Counted from the stretch's first letter, positions 6,550 through 14,789 are shown. The stretch is DNA of 15,066 bases from Halieaceae bacterium (GCA_018666295.1 JABIZW010000170.1:1-15066), one strand, 5' to 3'. A program made the numbers and translations. Notes: a model not told the origin generated them from the letters alone.

Positions 6550-7190
6550 TGGCAAAGCAAAATACACCAGCAAAGTTTATTACGCTTGAGGGCGGCGAGG
6601 GCGCAGGGAAGTCCACGAGCCGTGATTTCATAGAAAGGCTACTCAAACAGCATCAGATTCCATTCATCACGAGCCGAGAACCGGGAGGCACTGCGATCGG
6701 GGAGCAGTTACGCACGCTCTTGCTGACTAAAGCCGAGACGCCACCGGTCCCTAGCGCGGAGTTGCTCATGATGTTTGCGGCAAGAGCTCAGCACCTTCAT
6801 GAGGTGATTGAGCCGGCACTCGCCAGTGGCGTCTGGGTGCTGTGTGATCGATTTACAGATGCAACCTATGCCTATCAAGGCTATGGAAGAGGTTATGACC
6901 TCGAAGCGATAGCGACGCTTGAGCGCCTCGTGCAGCAAGGACGTCAACCCGATCTCACATTGTTATTCGATATTGATCCACGACTGGGGATTGAACGTGC
7001 TCGACAGCGAGCTGAGTTAGACCGGTTTGAGGAAGAGGCGCTGAGTTTCTTTGAGCGAGTGAGAAACGGTTATCTTCAGAGAGCGGCAATGGAATCTCGG
7101 TTCGCCGTTATCGACGCGGCTGGCAGTATAGATGATGTGCAAGCAACGCTTACAGAAACACTCCGTCCTATTATCGAGGGGTCGATGTGA
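6549..7190 (+). CDS. tmk: Thymidylate kinase
   Basis: The 213-residue enzyme, the same length as E. coli Tmk, phosphorylates dTMP to dTDP with ATP, an essential step in dTTP supply. The P-loop GGEGAGKS occupies residues 15-22, REPGG lies at 43-47, and the DR pair of CDRFTDATYAYQG is Asp100-Arg101. The lid region RARQRAELDRFEEEA (about 150-164) carries arginines as in E. coli-type enzymes. The ATG overlaps the mltG stop as TAATG and lacks a good ribosome binding site, so translation is probably coupled to mltG. It overlaps holB by four bases. Confidence 0.97.
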   Translation: MAKQNTPAKFITLEGGEGAGKSTSRDFIERLLKQHQIPFITSREPGGTAIGEQLRTLLLTKAETPPVPSAELLMMFAARAQHLHEVIEPALASGVWVLCDRFTDATYAYQGYGRGYDLEAIATLERLVQQGRQPDLTLLFDIDPRLGIERARQRAELDRFEEEALSFFERVRNGYLQRAAMESRFAVIDAAGSIDDVQATLTETLRPIIEGSM

Positions 7191-8149
7191 CTGAATTTAG
7201 GTTCCCCGATTTCGAGGCGATTGTTAACGAAGTTGGCGCGCTCTATCGTCAGGGAAGGCTTCCTCACGCGGTATTGTTAACCAGTGACTCTGGTTTGGGG
7301 CTTGAAGGTACTGCACAAATGATGGCGACGTGTCTGCTGTGTGATGTTTCTGTCGAGGGGAGTTGCGGACGTTGCAATGCGTGTCAGTTACTGGCGGCTG
7401 GAACACACGGAGATTATCGCTGGCTAACAACCCTGGAGGGCAAGGCCAGCATTGGAATTGACCAGATCAGGGGGGCGAGCGATTTTATCGCCAAGACAGC
7501 CTCTTACGGCTCCCTCAAAGTGCTCGTGGTTGCGCAAGCGGATCGCATGACAAATGGCGCTGCAAATGCACTTCTAAAAACCTTGGAAGAGCCCTCCGGT
7601 AATAGTGTCATCTTTATGCTGGCCCGGCGTCCTTGGCTGCTGCCTCCAACCATTCGGTCGCGATGTCAGTCTTGGAAAATGCCAAGACTGAGTCGCACGA
7701 CGTGTATAAGTTATCTGCAAGAGCACGGTATCGCCATTACCTCTGACGTAGAACAGAATCCACGCCTGTTAGAGCGTGCAGTCGTGACGCATGCTAGCGG
7801 GAAAAGCGCTTCAGTTGCTGAACTTTGCGCTCTTGTAAATGCTGTTCTAGACGGATCGATGGGCAGTCACGATATGGCTCTTGGTTTGCAAAAGTTTGAA
7901 TTGATGGAGGCGGTTGATGCGACAGTAACCGCGATCGAAGACCGTTTGTTGGTACAAGACACAGGTAAAGCCTCGATGATGGCGATACTTTCCGCGCACC
8001 GCGCAGTATCGACAATTCTTCAGAGATTGCGTGCCGGAGCGGTTCCCGCAAAGGAAACAGCCTGCTATGAAATTGCCGCGCTAATAGAAAATGCAAGCAA
8101 CAATCAGTATGCGGAACTCGAACGTGGCTTGCGTGTTCTTGGCAGTTAA
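7187..8149 (+). CDS. holB: DNA polymerase III subunit delta prime
   Basis: The 320-residue delta prime subunit of the clamp loader (E. coli 334) helps load the sliding clamp during replication. It keeps the zinc-binding cysteines Cys52, Cys60, Cys63 and Cys66 and the SRC motif (158-160) that gives an arginine finger to the neighbouring ATPase subunit. Its P-loop position (TSDSGLGLEG) is degenerate, as expected because delta prime does not hydrolyse ATP. ANALLKTLEEPS (126-137) is the best conserved block. The GTG start is supported by GAGGGG (7176-7181) five bases upstream and by the typical GTGA overlap with the tmk stop. An imperfect copy of its 3' end occurs just downstream. Confidence 0.95.
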   Translation: MTEFRFPDFEAIVNEVGALYRQGRLPHAVLLTSDSGLGLEGTAQMMATCLLCDVSVEGSCGRCNACQLLAAGTHGDYRWLTTLEGKASIGIDQIRGASDFIAKTASYGSLKVLVVAQADRMTNGAANALLKTLEEPSGNSVIFMLARRPWLLPPTIRSRCQSWKMPRLSRTTCISYLQEHGIAITSDVEQNPRLLERAVVTHASGKSASVAELCALVNAVLDGSMGSHDMALGLQKFELMEAVDATVTAIEDRLLVQDTGKASMMAILSAHRAVSTILQRLRAGAVPAKETACYEIAALIENASNNQYAELERGLRVLGS

Positions 8150-8179
8150 GCATGGCCGTTAAGCACGATGTTCTTGGCA
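8134..8179 (+). repeat. Direct repeat of the holB 3' end
   Basis: TGTTCTTGGCA occurs at 8134-8144, at the end of holB, and again at 8169-8179 in the spacer before pilZ, a 35-base offset. Each copy is followed by similar TTAA-containing bases. This looks like a decayed tandem duplication that lengthened the holB-pilZ spacer. The copies are in different reading frames. Confidence 0.5.
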
Positions 8180-8208
8180 TTAACCCTAGGGAGCGATAGG
8201 CTATTTCG

Positions 8209-8552
8209 ATGAGTGACGAAACGAAACAAGGGATTCTGTCTCTAACGATCAAGGATCGTACAGTGTTGTATGCCGCATATATGCCATTTCTCAGAAATGG
8301 CGGCCTGTTTATCCCCACCACAAACGATTTGCGCTAGGTGAAGAAGTATTCGTGTTGCTCGCGCTGATGGATGAGGCGGAGAAAATACCTATCAACGGAA
8401 CTGTAGTTTGGGTGACGCCGAAGGGTGCACAAGGTAATCGGCAGGCCGGTATTGGCGTGCAGTTCTCAGAGGCAGACTTTGCTGCGGCCACAAAGATTGA
8501 AGAGCATTTGGGGACTGGTCTGGTCTCTGATAGACCTACGCACACCATGTGA
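8209..8552 (+). pseudogene. pilZ: PilZ type IV pilus assembly protein, split by a -1 frameshift
   Basis: The first frame begins at ATG 8209 (MSDETKQGILSLTIKDRTVL) and runs through YAAYMPFLRNGGLFIPT before a TAG at 8335-8337. The rest continues in another frame as KRFALGEEVFVLLALMDEAE onward, ending in the characteristic SDRPTHTM at 8552. Joined, the two halves make about 114 residues, close to P. aeruginosa PilZ (118). Inserting one base near 8318-8324 (for example ACCACAAAC to ACCAACAAAC) restores the full family sequence. Both halves are otherwise well conserved, so this is either a very recent mutation or a sequencing error. PilZ of this kind lacks the c-di-GMP-binding arginines and acts in pilus assembly with FimX and PilB. 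The position after holB matches Pseudomonas. Confidence 0.88.
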
Positions 8553-8674
8553 CGCTCAGAACAACTGCAATATCCTGGTGCTATTGTCGCCGAAAGACCT
8601 GTTTTGACGGCCTCGCATTGAATCACTTCGTCTTATGTGACAACATCCGCGCCCTTAGTTTAAGAACCACCGAC

Positions 8675-8690
8675 GCACTCGTAAGAGTGT
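8675..8690 (+). promoter_or_regulatory. Hairpin with GTAA tetraloop upstream of tRNA-Leu
   Basis: CACTC (8676-8680) pairs with GAGTG (8685-8689) around a GTAA (GNRA-type) loop, with a flanking G-T pair. It ends 9 bases before the tRNA 5' end and could be a processing signal in the tRNA precursor or a weak end for the pilZ message. The rest of the 146-base gap (8553-8698) shows no gene or convincing promoter. Confidence 0.35.
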
Positions 8691-8698
8691 TCGTTTAT

Positions 8699-8783
<85 letters not shown>

Positions 8784-8800
8784 CATCCTTTTATTATTTT

Positions 8801-8822
8801 ATGCCCCAAGCTGGGGCATTTT
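8801..8822 (+). terminator. Intrinsic terminator between tRNA-Leu and tig
   Basis: ATGCCCCA (8801-8808) and TGGGGCAT (8812-8819) form a perfect 8-base stem with a 3-base loop, followed by a short T-run (8819-8822). The T-rich stretch on the other side means it could also work on the minus strand. The T-run is brief, so termination may be partial, letting some transcription through into tig. Confidence 0.8.
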
Positions 8823-8846
8823 AGGCGTCAGATTTAGGAGACGAGA

Positions 8847-10175
8847 ATGCGTGTCTCGGTAGAAACAACATCGGGTTTAGAGCGAAAATTGACCGTGGCA
8901 GTTCCTTCAGACGAGGTAGATTCGGCTGTTGATAAGAAACTGGCCGAGTCAGCGAAGAATGTTCGTTTACCAGGCTTTCGTCCTGGCAAGGTCCCTATGA
9001 GCGTAATGAAACAGCGCTTTGGGCCGGGCGTTCGTCAAGAAGTGCTAGGTGATGTGATTAATCGCTCCTTCCAGGAAGCAGTGGTGGGAGAGAATTTGCG
9101 CCCAGCAGGTCAGCCAAGTATCGAAGCAAAGAGCTTTGAAAGCGGTAAGGACGTTGAGTACATCGCGACGTTTGAAATATACCCCACAGTCGCGTTGAAC
9201 GATGTCAAAGGGTTCGAGGTGACTAAGCTGACCTGCGAGATCGGGCAGACCGACGTCGATGAGATTATTGCGGTTTTTCAGAAGCAGCAGGGTAAATTGG
9301 TCGAGGTTGACCGTGCCGCGGAAGAGGGCGACACCCTGACTATCGATTTTGAAGGATTTAAAGACGGCGAAGCGTTTGACGGTGGGTCAGGCACAGACAC
9401 CGCGTTGGAGCTTGGATCGAGTCGGATGATTCCAGGGTTTGAGGACGGTTTGGTGGGCGCGTCAGCAGGCGACGAGCGCACGCTTAACTTGACGTTCCCA
9501 GAGGACTACCACTCAGACGAGCTTAAGGGCGCTGCTGTAGAGTTTAAGGTCAGTGTTAAGAGTGTTCAGGCACAAGAGTTGGCGCCGCTTGATGCCGAAT
9601 TATTTGCGTCCTACGGGGTCGAGGGTGATGACGTCGACGGCTTCCGAGCCGAGGTGCAAAAGAATATGGAGCGAGAGCTCAAGAGTGCGATTGACGCACA
9701 CGTCAAGCAGCAAGTGATGGACGCAATTGTCGACGCACATCCGGCGCTCGAAATCCCCCAAACTCTCATTTCGCAGGAAACCGACGCGCTTCGCAGTCAG
9801 ATGTTTCAACAATTTGGCGGCGGTGTGAGTCCAGATATGGACTTAAAGAGTATTCTCCCCGATGAAATGTTCGCTGAGCGTGCCGAAACTCGGGTCAGGT
9901 TAGGACTGCTCGTCAGCGAAATGGTCCAAGATTTAGGTGTTCGAGCGGAGCCCAATAAAGTGAGAGAGCTCATCGAAGACATCGCTTCGACCTATCAGGA
10001 TCCCGAAGAGGTCATTAATTGGTACTACGAAGACAATAACCAGTTGATGGGCATTGAATCGAGGGTGCTTGAAGATGCAGTGGTTGAGAAGTTGCTTGAG
10101 CAAGCATCGATTATCGACGAAGTGACGGATTATCAGGACGCGCTTCAACGAACGCGCGCGGCGGCGCAGCAATAA
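8847..10175 (+). CDS. tig: Trigger factor (ribosome-associated chaperone and prolyl isomerase)
   Basis: The 442-residue protein (E. coli 432) binds the ribosome at the exit tunnel and shields nascent chains. The N-terminal ribosome-binding domain carries the signature loop LPGFRPGKVP (residues 41-50, with Phe44-Arg45-Lys48). The FKBP-type prolyl isomerase domain spans about 158-245, with FEGFKDGEAFDGG and MIPGFEDGLVGA. The helical C-terminal domain makes the substrate cradle. The ribosome binding site TAGGAGA (8835-8841) is well placed. It leads the tig-clpP-clpX-lon-hupB series, but I see no clear promoter between it and the terminator just upstream. Confidence 0.97.
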   Translation: MRVSVETTSGLERKLTVAVPSDEVDSAVDKKLAESAKNVRLPGFRPGKVPMSVMKQRFGPGVRQEVLGDVINRSFQEAVVGENLRPAGQPSIEAKSFESGKDVEYIATFEIYPTVALNDVKGFEVTKLTCEIGQTDVDEIIAVFQKQQGKLVEVDRAAEEGDTLTIDFEGFKDGEAFDGGSGTDTALELGSSRMIPGFEDGLVGASAGDERTLNLTFPEDYHSDELKGAAVEFKVSVKSVQAQELAPLDAELFASYGVEGDDVDGFRAEVQKNMERELKSAIDAHVKQQVMDAIVDAHPALEIPQTLISQETDALRSQMFQQFGGGVSPDMDLKSILPDEMFAERAETRVRLGLLVSEMVQDLGVRAEPNKVRELIEDIASTYQDPEEVINWYYEDNNQLMGIESRVLEDAVVEKLLEQASIIDEVTDYQDALQRTRAAAQQ

Positions 10176-10206
10176 ACCAAAATTTAAGGCAACGAGGAGA
10201 CGATTG

Positions 10207-10824
10207 ATGGCGCATGGTTTTGAAGCGGGTAATGAGCAAGGCTTAGGGTTGGTCCCTATGGTGATTGAGCAGACGTCACGTGGAGAACGCTCATTTGACA
10301 TCTACTCTCGCCTCCTAAAAGAGCGTGTCATTTTCATTGTGGGGCCCATTGAAGATCAAATGGCCAATCTGGTGGTGGCACAGTTGCTGTTTCTTGAGTC
10401 TGAGAACCCAGATAAAGATATCCACCTCTATATTAATAGCCCCGGCGGGTCTGTCACTGCAGGACTGTCTATATACGACACCATGCAATTTATTAAACCT
10501 GACGTGAGTACCATGTGCGTTGGTCAGGCCGCGTCCATGGGCGCGTTTTTGCTCAGCGGCGGTACCAAAGGAAAGCGACTCATCCTCCCGAATGCCAGGA
10601 CGATGATCCACCAGCCCAGTGGCGGTGCGCAGGGGCAGGCCACTGACATTGAGATACAAGCCAAGGAAATTCTCTTCTTGCGAGAGCGTTTAAATCGCAT
10701 GTTGTCCGAGCACACCGGGCAAACGATGGAAGTCATTGAACGAGACACCGAACGAGATCGTTTTATGAGTGCCGAGCAAAGTGTTGACTACGGTCTCGTC
10801 GATCAGGTTCTTACTGCTCGTTAA
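10207..10824 (+). CDS. clpP: ATP-dependent Clp protease proteolytic subunit ClpP
   Basis: The 205-residue serine peptidase forms the double heptameric ring that degrades proteins fed by ClpX or ClpA. The catalytic triad is visible as Ser110 (GQAASMGA), His135 (MIHQPSGG) and Asp184 (ERDTERDRFM). YINSPGGSV (about 75-83) lines the substrate groove. The ATG at 10207 is preferred over the in-frame TTG at 10204 because GAGGAGA (10194-10200) is then six bases upstream. The first 12 or so residues probably form a propeptide removed on maturation, as in E. coli. It lies 31 bases after tig and is probably cotranscribed with it. Confidence 0.97.
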   Translation: MAHGFEAGNEQGLGLVPMVIEQTSRGERSFDIYSRLLKERVIFIVGPIEDQMANLVVAQLLFLESENPDKDIHLYINSPGGSVTAGLSIYDTMQFIKPDVSTMCVGQAASMGAFLLSGGTKGKRLILPNARTMIHQPSGGAQGQATDIEIQAKEILFLRERLNRMLSEHTGQTMEVIERDTERDRFMSAEQSVDYGLVDQVLTAR

Positions 10825-10850
10825 AGGCTTTTTTGCAAAACGAGATCTGC

Positions 10851-10866
10851 CGCCTTGCATTAGGCG
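10851..10866 (+). promoter_or_regulatory. Hairpin in the clpP-clpX gap
   Basis: CGCCT (10851-10855) pairs with AGGCG (10862-10866) around a 6-base loop in the 98-base gap between clpP and clpX. A -10-like TATCAT (10875-10880) follows, but the nearest -35-like TTGCAT is only 14 bases away, so a clpX promoter cannot be claimed. There is no T-run, so it is not a terminator. Confidence 0.3.
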
Positions 10867-10922
10867 TAGAAACCTATCATCGTTACACGAACGCGCGAAA
10901 ACGGACTAAAGGGCCATAACGG

Positions 10923-12203
10923 ATGACCGGCGACAGCACCAACGAAGACAACGGAAAGCTGCTTTATTGCTCGTTTTGTGGCAAAAGTCAGAACGAAGTC
11001 CGCAAACTGATCGCGGGTCCTTCGGTATTTATTTGCGACGAGTGTGTTGATCTCTGTAACGATATTATCCGCGAAGAGATTCAAGAAACCGCGTCTCCAG
11101 AGTCCTCCGAAAAGCTGCCTGTGCCACACGAGATCAATCAAATACTCGACGAATACGTTATCGGGCAGGCGCGCGCGAAACGAGTGCTTTCGGTGGCGGT
11201 GTACAATCACTATAAGCGTCTGCGAACGGGCGAGGGCAAGTCGACCGACGTGGAGCTGGGTAAGTCAAATATTCTGCTGGTCGGTCCAACAGGGTCAGGA
11301 AAAACACTTTTAGCAGAAACACTTGCGCGACTCCTTGACGTCCCATTCACGATTGCCGACGCCACCACATTGACAGAAGCCGGTTATGTGGGGGAAGACG
11401 TCGAAAACATTATTCAGAAGTTGTTGCAGAAATGCGACTACGACGTCGAGAAGGCCCAGATGGGCATCGTTTATATCGACGAAATTGATAAGATCTCACG
11501 AAAATCAGACAACCCGTCGATTACCCGAGACGTATCGGGTGAGGGTGTGCAGCAAGCATTGCTGAAACTCATCGAGGGAACTGTCGCTTCCGTTCCACCT
11601 CAGGGGGGGCGTAAGCATCCGCAGCAAGAGTTTTTGCAGGTCGACACAAGTAACATCTTGTTTATCTGTGGCGGCGCGTTTGCGGGACTCGATAAGGTGA
11701 TTCAAAACCGTTCAGAGAAGGGGGGGATTGGGTTCTCCGCTGAAGTGACGGGACGAGCAGACAAGAAAGAGTTTTCGGAGAGCTTGAATGACTTGGAGCC
11801 AGAGGACCTAGTTCAGTACGGTCTTATTCCCGAGTTTGTGGGGCGATTGCCGATGATCGCGACTCTCGAAGAGTTAGACGTTGCGGCATTGATGCAGATC
11901 TTGACCGAGCCGAAAAACTCACTCACGAAGCAGTATCGTAAAATGTTCGATATGGAAGGCGTTGAAATAGACTTCCGTGAGGACGGTTTACGTGCTGTCG
12001 CCGGCAAGGCTATGGAGCGAAAGACGGGCGCGCGCGGGCTTCGGTCAATTCTTGAAAATGTATTGCTTGAGTCGATGTACAATATTCCCTCACAGGCAGG
12101 CGTTGCGAAAATCGTTGTCGATGAATCCGTCATTAATGGCGATTCTGAACCGCTGTTGGTGTATTCGACACAAGACGAGTCAATGGCCGCCCAAGACGCC
12201 TAA
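10923..12203 (+). CDS. clpX: ATP-dependent Clp protease ATPase subunit ClpX
   Basis: The 426-residue AAA+ unfoldase (E. coli 424) recognises tagged proteins and threads them into ClpP. The N-terminal zinc-binding domain has Cys16, Cys19, Cys38 and Cys41. The Walker A GPTGSGKT is at 121-128, the pore loop GYVG at 154-157, Walker B IVYIDEID at 182-189, the RKH loop at 230-232, the ClpP-docking IGF at 269-271, and sensor 2 GAR at 369-371. All functional motifs are intact. A modest AAAGGG ribosome binding site (10908-10913) lies nine bases upstream. It follows clpP, its protease partner. Confidence 0.98.
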   Translation: MTGDSTNEDNGKLLYCSFCGKSQNEVRKLIAGPSVFICDECVDLCNDIIREEIQETASPESSEKLPVPHEINQILDEYVIGQARAKRVLSVAVYNHYKRLRTGEGKSTDVELGKSNILLVGPTGSGKTLLAETLARLLDVPFTIADATTLTEAGYVGEDVENIIQKLLQKCDYDVEKAQMGIVYIDEIDKISRKSDNPSITRDVSGEGVQQALLKLIEGTVASVPPQGGRKHPQQEFLQVDTSNILFICGGAFAGLDKVIQNRSEKGGIGFSAEVTGRADKKEFSESLNDLEPEDLVQYGLIPEFVGRLPMIATLEELDVAALMQILTEPKNSLTKQYRKMFDMEGVEIDFREDGLRAVAGKAMERKTGARGLRSILENVLLESMYNIPSQAGVAKIVVDESVINGDSEPLLVYSTQDESMAAQDA

Positions 12204-12233
12204 ATCGGCTGTCTAAACTTCTGCAAAAAAGGG

Positions 12234-12261
12234 CTTGAGATTACTAAACAAGTCCCCATCT
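12234..12261 (+). promoter_or_regulatory. Sigma-32 heat-shock promoter of lon
   Basis: CTTGAGA (12234-12240) and CCCCATCT (12254-12261), separated by 13 bases, match the sigma-32 consensus (CTTGAAA, 13-15 bases, CCCCATNT) at all but one defined position. The predicted start near 12267-12269 leaves a leader of about 20 bases before the lon ATG. lon is a classic heat-shock gene in gammaproteobacteria, so the location fits. Confidence 0.9.
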
Positions 12262-12286
12262 CTTTATTGAACCTATGGAGATGACT

Positions 12287-14707
12287 ATGAGCGACACAGC
12301 TGCAATGCAACTACCCCTGCTTCCTTTGCGAGACGTTGTGGTCTATCCACACATGGTCTTGCCGTTATTCGTTGGAAGAGAGCGCTCTATCGAAGCATTA
12401 GAGCACGCTATGTCGGGAAATAAGCAAGTCCTTCTCGTGGCGCAGCGGCACGCACCGGACGATAATCCTGATGTCGACGACCTCTATCAAGTGGGCACAA
12501 TCTCTACAATATTGCAGTTGTTAAAGCTCCCCGACGGAACAATTAAGGTGCTGGTAGAAGGTAGCGAGCGAGCAGCGATTGAAGCCATTGATACAGGTGA
12601 GACGTTTTCAATGGCAACAGTGCGAGAGGTGGTCTGCGAGGACCTCGAAAGCGCCGATGCCGACGGCGCGAGTCGAGAGATCGTGGGTCACTTTGAAAAG
12701 TACGTCAACGTGAGCAAGAAGGTGCCCAATGAGGTGCTCACATCGCTCTCCGGTATTGAGGAGCCTGGGCGTCTTGCCGATACCATCGCGGCGCATATGT
12801 CTGTCGATCTAAGTGAGAAGCAAAAGATTCTAGAAATGTCCGCGGTCAGTACTCGACTTGAGCACCTAATGTCGTTGATGGACTCTGAAATTGACCTGTT
12901 TCAGGTGGAGAAGAAGCTTCGCGGTCGCGTAAAAAAACAAATGGAGAAGAGCCAGCGCGAGTACTACCTCAACGAACAAATGAAGGCCATTCAGAAAGAG
13001 CTGGGTGAAATGGACGATGCACCCAATGAGGTCGATGAGCTTCAAAATCGAATTACCGAAGCAAAGATGTCGGAAGAGGCCATTGAGAAGGCCAACTCGG
13101 AACTCAGTAAGCTCAAAATGATGTCGCCGATGTCAGCAGAAGCTTCTGTCGTGCGGGGGTACATCGAGTGGTTGGTGGGCGTCCCTTGGTCGAAAAGAAG
13201 CAAAATTAAGCACGATATAAAACGAGCCAAAACGGTTCTTGACCAGGACCATTATGGGCTCGAGGAAGTGAAGGACCGAATCCTTGAGTACCTCGCGGTA
13301 CAAAAGCGGGTCAGAAAGCTCAAGGGACCTGTCCTGTGCCTAGTTGGTCCTCCTGGCGTCGGTAAAACCTCCCTAGGTGAATCGATTGCGAAGTCAACGA
13401 ACCGGAAGTTTGTTCGGATGGCGTTGGGTGGTGTGCGTGATGAGGCCGAAATCCGAGGACACCGCCGTACCTACATAGGCTCGATGCCCGGAAAGTTGAT
13501 TCAAAAGATGGTCAAGGCCGGCGTGCGAAACCCGCTGTTCTTGCTCGATGAGATTGATAAAATGGGGATGGATCATCGAGGAGATCCCGCCTCAGCCATG
13601 CTCGAGGTCTTAGATCCGGAACAAAACCACGCGTTTAATGATCACTACCTGGAGGTGGATTACGATCTGTCGGATGTCATGTTTGTTTGCACCTCAAATA
13701 CCATGAACATCCCCGGCCCACTTCTTGATCGAATGGAGGTGATTCGTATTCCCGGTTACACGGAAGACGAGAAGGTCAGCATTGCACGCAAGTACCTGTT
13801 ACCTAAACAGATCAAAGTGAATGGCTTGAAGCAAGAAGAGATTTCTGTAGCGGACGAGGCGATTCTCGACGTTGTACGCTACTACACTCGTGAGGCTGGC
13901 GTGCGTGCAATGGAGCGCGAACTCGCGAAGATTTGTCGGAAGGTGGTCAAGAAACTCGCATTAGACGATTGGGAATCTGGATCTGAGGTCACATCGGCTA
14001 ATCTTGAAACGTTACTCGGTGTGCGCAAGTTTACGTTTGGTGTTGCAGACGAGGCCAATCAAGTTGGAGAAGTCACAGGCCTTGCGTGGACGTCGGTTGG
14101 CGGTGAATTATTGACCATTGAAGCCGCATCAGTCAGCGGAAAGGGGCGTCACGTTCGCACGGGTAGCTTGGGTGACGTCATGCAAGAGTCGATACAAGCC
14201 GCAATGACTGTGGTTCGCGCGCGCTCGCAAGGCTTGGGTATACCTGCAAAATATCACGACAGCCACGACCTCCACATACACGTACCAGAGGGGGCAACGC
14301 CAAAAGATGGTCCAAGTGCGGGGGTTGGCATGTGCACAGCGCTGGTCAGTGTCGCAACCAAAATACCGGTTCGCGCCAACGTCGCTATGACTGGAGAAAT
14401 AACGCTGCGCGGTGAAGTCCTTGCAATCGGTGGACTCAAAGAAAAGCTTCTGGCGGCCCGACGTGGTGGCATTACGACCGTGATAATCCCGCATGAAAAT
14501 GAACGCGATCTAGCAGAAGTCCCCGACAACATTAAAGACAAGCTCGACATAAAGCCGGTCAAATGGATTGATGAAGTGCTTGAGATCGCGCTTGAAACCT
14601 CTCCGACGCCACTGTCGGATGAAGATTATATGGCGGGACAAAATGACTCGAAGGTCGCGTCATCTGACGACGAAAACGAGGGAAAAGCCAGAGCGGTCTC
14701 GCATTGA
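12287..14707 (+). CDS. lon: ATP-dependent protease Lon
   Basis: The 806-residue Lon (E. coli 784) degrades misfolded and regulatory proteins in the cytoplasm. The N-terminal substrate-binding domain starts with LPLLPLRDVVVYPHMVLPLF; a coiled-coil region with VKKQMEKSQREYYLNEQMKA follows. The AAA+ module has Walker A GPPGVGKT (354-361) and Walker B LFLLDEID (417-424). The C-terminal protease domain has the catalytic dyad Ser677 (KDGPSAG) and Lys720 (GGLKEK). ATG 12287 is chosen over 12275 because GGAG (12277-12280) lies six bases before it and because the sigma-32 start would leave too short a leader for 12275. The last 30 or so residues form an acidic, probably disordered tail slightly longer than in E. 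coli. Confidence 0.98.
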   Translation: MSDTAAMQLPLLPLRDVVVYPHMVLPLFVGRERSIEALEHAMSGNKQVLLVAQRHAPDDNPDVDDLYQVGTISTILQLLKLPDGTIKVLVEGSERAAIEAIDTGETFSMATVREVVCEDLESADADGASREIVGHFEKYVNVSKKVPNEVLTSLSGIEEPGRLADTIAAHMSVDLSEKQKILEMSAVSTRLEHLMSLMDSEIDLFQVEKKLRGRVKKQMEKSQREYYLNEQMKAIQKELGEMDDAPNEVDELQNRITEAKMSEEAIEKANSELSKLKMMSPMSAEASVVRGYIEWLVGVPWSKRSKIKHDIKRAKTVLDQDHYGLEEVKDRILEYLAVQKRVRKLKGPVLCLVGPPGVGKTSLGESIAKSTNRKFVRMALGGVRDEAEIRGHRRTYIGSMPGKLIQKMVKAGVRNPLFLLDEIDKMGMDHRGDPASAMLEVLDPEQNHAFNDHYLEVDYDLSDVMFVCTSNTMNIPGPLLDRMEVIRIPGYTEDEKVSIARKYLLPKQIKVNGLKQEEISVADEAILDVVRYYTREAGVRAMERELAKICRKVVKKLALDDWESGSEVTSANLETLLGVRKFTFGVADEANQVGEVTGLAWTSVGGELLTIEAASVSGKGRHVRTGSLGDVMQESIQAAMTVVRARSQGLGIPAKYHDSHDLHIHVPEGATPKDGPSAGVGMCTALVSVATKIPVRANVAMTGEITLRGEVLAIGGLKEKLLAARRGGITTVIIPHENERDLAEVPDNIKDKLDIKPVKWIDEVLEIALETSPTPLSDEDYMAGQNDSKVASSDDENEGKARAVSH

Positions 14708-14728
14708 CGCGATTAATGTCCGTTTGGG

Positions 14729-14755
14729 CGAAAAAAAACGTAATTTTTTACATTT
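14729..14755 (+). promoter_or_regulatory. UP-like A/T tract upstream of the hupB promoter
   Basis: A run of eight A residues, then a T-run and further A/T bases, sits directly upstream of the hupB -35 hexamer at the place where UP elements contact the RNA polymerase alpha subunits. Strong transcription of an abundant nucleoid protein would fit. The A and T runs can pair, but without a GC stem they do not look like a lon terminator. Confidence 0.5.
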
Positions 14756-14760
14756 CGTGA

Positions 14761-14789
14761 TTGACCGCTTATGCGGCCAAAGGTAGGCT
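14761..14789 (+). promoter_or_regulatory. Sigma-70 promoter of hupB
   Basis: TTGACC (14761-14766, five of six) and TAGGCT (14784-14789, three of six) are spaced by 17 bases, upstream of hupB. The transcription start would be near 14796, giving a 40-base leader. The hairpin-forming CCGC-TTAT-GCGG (14765-14776) begins inside the -35 and runs into the spacer. Confidence 0.6.

Noticed and set aside
8305..8345. Programmed -1 ribosomal frameshift in pilZ
   Set aside because: The junction ACC ACA AAC GAT has no X-XXY-YYZ heptamer and I saw no stimulatory structure; PilZ proteins are not known to use recoding. A mutation or sequence error is simpler.
10204..10206. TTG start for clpP one codon upstream
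   Set aside because: ATG 10207 is the better start codon and is at normal distance from GAGGAGA.
10854..10880. Sigma-32 or sigma-70 promoter for clpX
   Set aside because: CTTGCAT and CCTATCAT match the heat-shock consensus poorly, and the TTGCAT-TATCAT spacing of 14 bases is too short for sigma-70.
12275..12286. Lon start at ATG 12275 (four residues longer) or ATG 12281
   Set aside because: The GGAG at 12277-12280 is correctly placed only for ATG 12287, and the sigma-32 start would leave almost no leader before 12275.
14729..14752. Intrinsic terminator after lon
   Set aside because: The inverted A and T runs have no GC-rich stem; the tract fits an UP element of hupB better.
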